This document shows, one piece after another, positions 6,023-8,252 of a stretch of 8,252 nt of DNA. This DNA comes from Candidatus Altarchaeales archaeon. Its GTDB lineage: Archaea; Altiarchaeota; Altiarchaeia; IMC4; SCGC-AAA252-I15. The stretch is taken from the NCBI GenBank assembly GCA_014729705.1, contig WJJK01000161.1, positions 1 to 8,252 on the forward strand, in the 5' to 3' direction. The stretch's first letter is position 1. Each line of letters opens with the position of its first letter. Both the position numbers and the translations under genes were made by a program. Under the pieces are notes generated by a model. That model had not been told where the DNA came from and did no database searches. It worked only from the letters and a program-made list of their open reading frames with translations.

Positions 6023-6055
6023 TTTGTGAGGTGAAGATATAGGGAGAAAGGAAAC

Positions 6056-6063
6056 TTAAATAA
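6056..6063 (-). promoter_or_regulatory. TATA-like box of hisG
   Basis: TTATTTAA on the minus strand lies 33 nt before the hisG ATG, so initiation about 23 nt downstream gives a ~10-nt leader. It sits 7 nt from the perfect inverted repeat at 6071-6092. Confidence 0.45.
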
Positions 6064-6070
6064 GTGAAGA

Positions 6071-6092
6071 ACCCCGCAGCTTGCTGCGGGGT
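6071..6092. repeat. Perfect 10-bp inverted repeat (GC-rich hairpin), REP-like candidate
   Basis: ACCCCGCAGC-TT-GCTGCGGGGT is a perfect palindrome. As RNA it folds as a 9-bp GC-rich stem closed by a CUUG tetraloop, a known stable loop. It is much richer in G/C than its surroundings. It lies between the hisG promoter and the divergent gene to the right, outside both coding regions. Such hairpins are typical of dispersed REP-like elements and of the ends of IS200/IS605-type insertion sequences, but there is no transposase in the window. Minus-strand read-through would meet the hairpin followed by a short T-rich stretch, so a terminator or promoter insulator is the alternative. The structure is certain, the role is not. 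Confidence 0.6.
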
Positions 6093-6096
6093 ATAC

Positions 6097-6165
6097 GCCT
6101 CTTAGGGAATCAATATGCTGGGAGGGTTTAGACCGGCGGCAGTAGGGTGAGGCATTATTTTTTTT
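6097..6165 (+). other. Foldable intergenic segment ending in T8, possible small RNA or terminator
   Basis: On the plus strand GCCTC (6097-6101) can pair with GAGGC (6149-6153). Inside, TGCTG (6116-6120) can pair with CGGCA (6137-6141), capped by GGT-TTAG-ACC (6125-6134). A run of eight T follows at 6158-6165. The layout resembles a structured RNA with a U-rich terminator, but no known family fits and the stems are short. Confidence 0.25.
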
Positions 6166-6168
6166 GTG

Positions 6169-6177
6169 TTTTTATTT
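6169..6177 (+). promoter_or_regulatory. TATA-like box of the COG2426 membrane protein gene
   Basis: TTTTTATTT ends 21 nt before the ATG at 6199, which would place initiation at or next to that codon. With no Shine-Dalgarno present, this supports a leaderless mRNA and the ATG start over the upstream GTG at 6166. Confidence 0.45.
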
Positions 6178-6198
6178 TTTCCCGCTTATTTTCTTTGG

Positions 6199-6675
6199 AT
6201 GGATGTTTTGCCTTGGCTTTATGTGGTGTTGGTGACTTGTCTGCCGTGGATCGAGCTTAGGGGCAGCATTCCGTTGGGGGTTTTGGGTTTGGGTTTGAAC
6301 CCGGTCTTGGTTTTTTTGGTTGCGGGTTTGGTTAATGTGGCCGTCATTTATCCGGCGTTCTGGTTTCTGGATTGGTTTTTTGATTTTATGATGAGGATTC
6401 CTGTTTTCGGGCGGGTGCTCGCCAGGACTCAGGCTAAGGCGAGGCCTTATGTGGAGAAGTATGGGGAGGTCGGCTTGGTTTTGTTTGTGGGGGTGCCGCT
6501 TCCGGGTACCGGCGCCTACTCAGGCAGTCTCGCAGCGCACGTGTTGGGGATTAAAAACCGTAGGGCGGCTTCCTCTATTGCGTTAGGGGTCTTGCTTGCG
6601 GCGGTGGTCATAACCCTTGCTTCAACGGTGTTCAGGGAGAGCTTGGGCTGGTTTTTGAATAAACAATTACTCTAG
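6199..6675 (+). CDS. Small integral membrane protein, COG2426 / Sm_multidrug_ex family
   Basis: The 158-residue hydrophobic protein carries the two signature motifs of this family: PWIELRGSIPLG (16-27) and GVPLPGTGAYSGSLAA (98-113). Both look like re-entrant loops, similar in style to DedA/VTT proteins. Hydrophobic segments lie at about 3-17, 34-62, 91-113 and 126-146, with a basic cytoplasmic stretch between (GRVLARTQAKARPYVEKYG, 71-89). The family name 'small multidrug export protein' is historical, and the substrate is not established; a transport or lipid-handling role is an inference from the DedA-like motifs. The frame is open from a GTG at 6166, but that would add only T-rich codons (mostly Phe and Leu), and it has no ribosome site. 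The ATG at 6199 fits the family N-terminus and leaderless initiation. The 3' end overlaps the convergent gene by 9 bp. Confidence 0.88.
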   Translation: MDVLPWLYVVLVTCLPWIELRGSIPLGVLGLGLNPVLVFLVAGLVNVAVIYPAFWFLDWFFDFMMRIPVFGRVLARTQAKARPYVEKYGEVGLVLFVGVPLPGTGAYSGSLAAHVLGIKNRRAASSIALGVLLAAVVITLASTVFRESLGWFLNKQLL

Positions 6676-8252
6676 CTGGTCTAACTCGTCCAGCTCTTTC
6701 TCAACCCATTTCTCGTCGGAGGATAGTTTAGGCGCCTTACCCTGGGGTTTGATGGCGGTCTTATTCAGCAGGGATTGGTAGGCTATCAAGGAGACTCCGA
6801 TTAAAAGGAAGAACCCCACAAGATACATCCACCAGTTGCTTGGGGTTTCTATTCCAGTATCCTCGTGCATTGATTCGTTTATCTCCCCGATGAGTATGTT
6901 GGTTTCCCCCAGCTTCTCCCCATCGTTTAATCGGCTGTAGAGTTTCCTGGCATACAACGCGTCTTCAATGGCTTCACTGTATAATCTTGAGGCGTGCAGG
7001 TTTCTTGCGGAATTAATCTTTATCTCGGCTATCCTCCTCACCAGCAGCCGGGAGTAGGCGGTGCCGTTTCCATAGCTTATGTTTTCATATATCCTTTGGG
7101 CGTCGTTGATTTTCTCCAAAGCTACTGTGAAGTTTCTGAAGCTTATGTATAATTCCGCCTCCGATATGAATTTATCCGCCTCAACCAGCTGTATCCTTCG
7201 GATTTCACTGTAGACTGAGTCTATCAGTTCATTGGATTTCTCTATCCCCGCCTGATGGTTTAGTTCGATGAAAAGTTTTTTCGCTAAAGTAGCGTATTCA
7301 AGGGTTTGCTGGTAGTTGTTTTGGGAGAAGAATACCAGCGCCTTGTCGAACTGCTGGTTAGCTTCATCCACCAGAGACTGTTTCCTGGCTTCAAGGATCC
7401 TGTTTCGGGTGACGTTAACCCGCGATATGTCGCCTTCCGCCCCGATTTGCTGGTAGAGGCTGTAGGCCTCCTCAACGTGGATGCTAGCCTGAGGTATCTG
7501 TCCTAAATCAAACATGGATTTAGCAAGCTCGTATGCGGCGTCAGCCCTAGTCTTCTTAATATAGTACTCGGAGGTTTCAAAACAGTGCAGGCCCTCCTCG
7601 GAGTAGAATACAATGTCTTTGAGTTTATTCCCATCCAAATCCCCTAAAGCCAAGCCCTGGAAGTCGACGCCGGTGTTTATCTTCCACTTCAACCTTCCCG
7701 CATCCCCTGTCTCATAGGCGTGGAGGGTGCCGTCGCCTGTTAAGATGAGTGCGTCTATGTGTCCATCCTCCTCAAGGTCGGTTATAACTAAGTCGGTTAT
7801 TATCCCCCCAAGAAATCTTTTCCACAGAAGATCCCCGTCGAAACCGAATTTATAGAGGAATCCTTTGCGGTCCCCCGCCAGAATGTATTGTTTGGTTCCC
7901 CTATCCATCGCCTGGGCTTTAACTTCTTTGACTCCGGAATCCAGTTGCCGAACCCAACGCGTGCCTATGTAGGATAGGTTGACTACTTCAAGTAGATGTA
8001 GTTCTCCGTTGCTTAAGCCAGCTAATATGAGGGGTCTGCCCTCCTTGTTAAGGTCTCCTGCAGCGATGCTTAATGGGTTGTAATCTTGGGATAAATCATA
8101 TTCCTCTTCGGTGAATACGTAGGATTCAACGAGGTTTCCCGGCACGTCATACAACAGTATGCTTCCGTTTCTCACGTTTTCGGTGGTCTTCATCCACTGG
8201 TTGGTTCCGCCTGAACTCACTCGACAGCAGCATTCAGGGGGGTTTTTCGCTA
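6667..8252 (-). CDS. FG-GAP-like beta-propeller / TPR protein with C-terminal membrane anchor, 5' end cut by window edge
   Basis: I do not recognise a named gene. The frame stays open to the right edge; the first start codon seen (GTG at 8220) is probably internal, because the propeller looks incomplete and no signal peptide is visible. Counting from that codon (517 residues): at least four FG-GAP/VCBS-like blades (about 53-79, 102-125, 145-170 and 191-215), with Asp-rich turns (DLNKEGRP, DLEEDGHID, DLDGNKLKD) resembling Ca2+-binding loops; then four TPR-like helical pairs (about 226-259, 283-320, 347-380 and 402-433), most ending in an A..LY-type helix; then a transmembrane helix (463-484) and a short charged tail (485-517). 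The likely topology is propeller and TPRs outside with a cytoplasmic C-terminus, suggesting an anchored surface or sensor/scaffold protein. The stop codon overlaps the convergent gene by 9 bp. Domains are well supported; the function is unknown. Confidence 0.85.
   Translation of the reverse strand, partial: AKNPPECCCRVSSGGTNQWMKTTENVRNGSILLYDVPGNLVESYVFTEEEYDLSQDYNPLSIAAGDLNKEGRPLILAGLSNGELHLLEVVNLSYIGTRWVRQLDSGVKEVKAQAMDRGTKQYILAGDRKGFLYKFGFDGDLLWKRFLGGIITDLVITDLEEDGHIDALILTGDGTLHAYETGDAGRLKWKINTGVDFQGLALGDLDGNKLKDIVFYSEEGLHCFETSEYYIKKTRADAAYELAKSMFDLGQIPQASIHVEEAYSLYQQIGAEGDISRVNVTRNRILEARKQSLVDEANQQFDKALVFFSQNNYQQTLEYATLAKKLFIELNHQAGIEKSNELIDSVYSEIRRIQLVEADKFISEAELYISFRNFTVALEKINDAQRIYENISYGNGTAYSRLLVRRIAEIKINSARNLHASRLYSEAIEDALYARKLYSRLNDGEKLGETNILIGEINESMHEDTGIETPSNWWMYLVGFFLLIGVSLIAYQSLLNKTAIKPQGKAPKLSSDEKWVEKELDELDQLE

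Noticed and set aside
6024..6031. CACCTC just upstream of the hisG start, resembling the 16S rRNA 3' tail rather than a Shine-Dalgarno
   Set aside because: It is six bases long and likely chance in a short or leaderless leader; nothing else suggests a function.
6097..6153. H/ACA guide RNA or tRNA
   Set aside because: The outer and inner stems resemble an H/ACA hairpin, but no ACA follows the lower stem (ATT is there instead) and no clear K-turn is seen. At 57 nt with no anticodon or T arm it is not a tRNA.
6166..6198. Upstream GTG start for the COG2426 protein
   Set aside because: The extra 11 codons are T-rich promoter sequence, there is no ribosome site, and the ATG at 6199 matches the family N-terminus and the TATA spacing.
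6667..6675. 9-bp convergent overlap as evidence of a misassembly
   Set aside because: Both stop codons are intact and short convergent overlaps are common in compact archaeal genomes.
1..8252. CRISPR array, defence system, prophage or integrated element
   Set aside because: No regularly spaced direct repeats, integrase, transposase, nuclease or phage gene is visible; the genes are mainly housekeeping or membrane proteins.

Overview
This window comes from an archaeon. The clearest evidence is the 3' half of an A-type (A1Ao) ATP synthase operon in the archaeal order H-I-K-E. Supporting signs are TATA-like boxes about 22-23 nt upstream of several start codons, which implies leaderless or very short-leader transcripts, and Shine-Dalgarno motifs before genes inside the operon. 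The lineage cannot be fixed from this sequence. No methanogenesis or other lineage-defining gene is present.

Layout, left to right. Positions 1-3239 (minus strand) hold the ATP synthase genes atpH, atpI, atpK and atpE, with 6-15 nt between them; atpE runs off the left edge. The operon starts at a short divergent promoter region (3240-3300). From there a gamma-class carbonic-anhydrase-like gene (3301-3783) and an overlapping small basic protein gene (3789-4016) run rightwards. Converging on them is a minus-strand gene (4020-5093) for a predicted membrane-anchored regulator: one transmembrane helix, a probable beta-rich domain, a zinc ribbon and a winged helix. Upstream of it is hisG, long form (5144-6022, minus). 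Between hisG and the next gene is a 176-nt region with a perfect 10-bp inverted repeat and a second foldable segment. A COG2426-type small membrane protein (6199-6675, plus) follows. It converges, with a 9-bp overlap, on a large minus-strand gene (6667 to beyond the right edge) for an FG-GAP-like beta-propeller plus TPR protein with a C-terminal membrane anchor.

How the genes fit together. H and E form the peripheral stalks, I is the stator membrane subunit with two conserved arginines, and K is the rotor-ring proteolipid. K has a four-helix fold with one ion-binding carboxylate, and its spacing matches the Na+ ligand set of Enterococcus hirae NtpK, so a Na+-coupled enzyme is plausible. The remaining genes look like housekeeping or envelope genes with no obvious shared pathway. 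I see no defence system, CRISPR array, tRNA, rRNA or intact mobile element. The most unusual items are the membrane-tethered zinc-ribbon/winged-helix protein with a palindrome beside its TATA box, the propeller-TPR membrane protein, and the hairpin element upstream of hisG.
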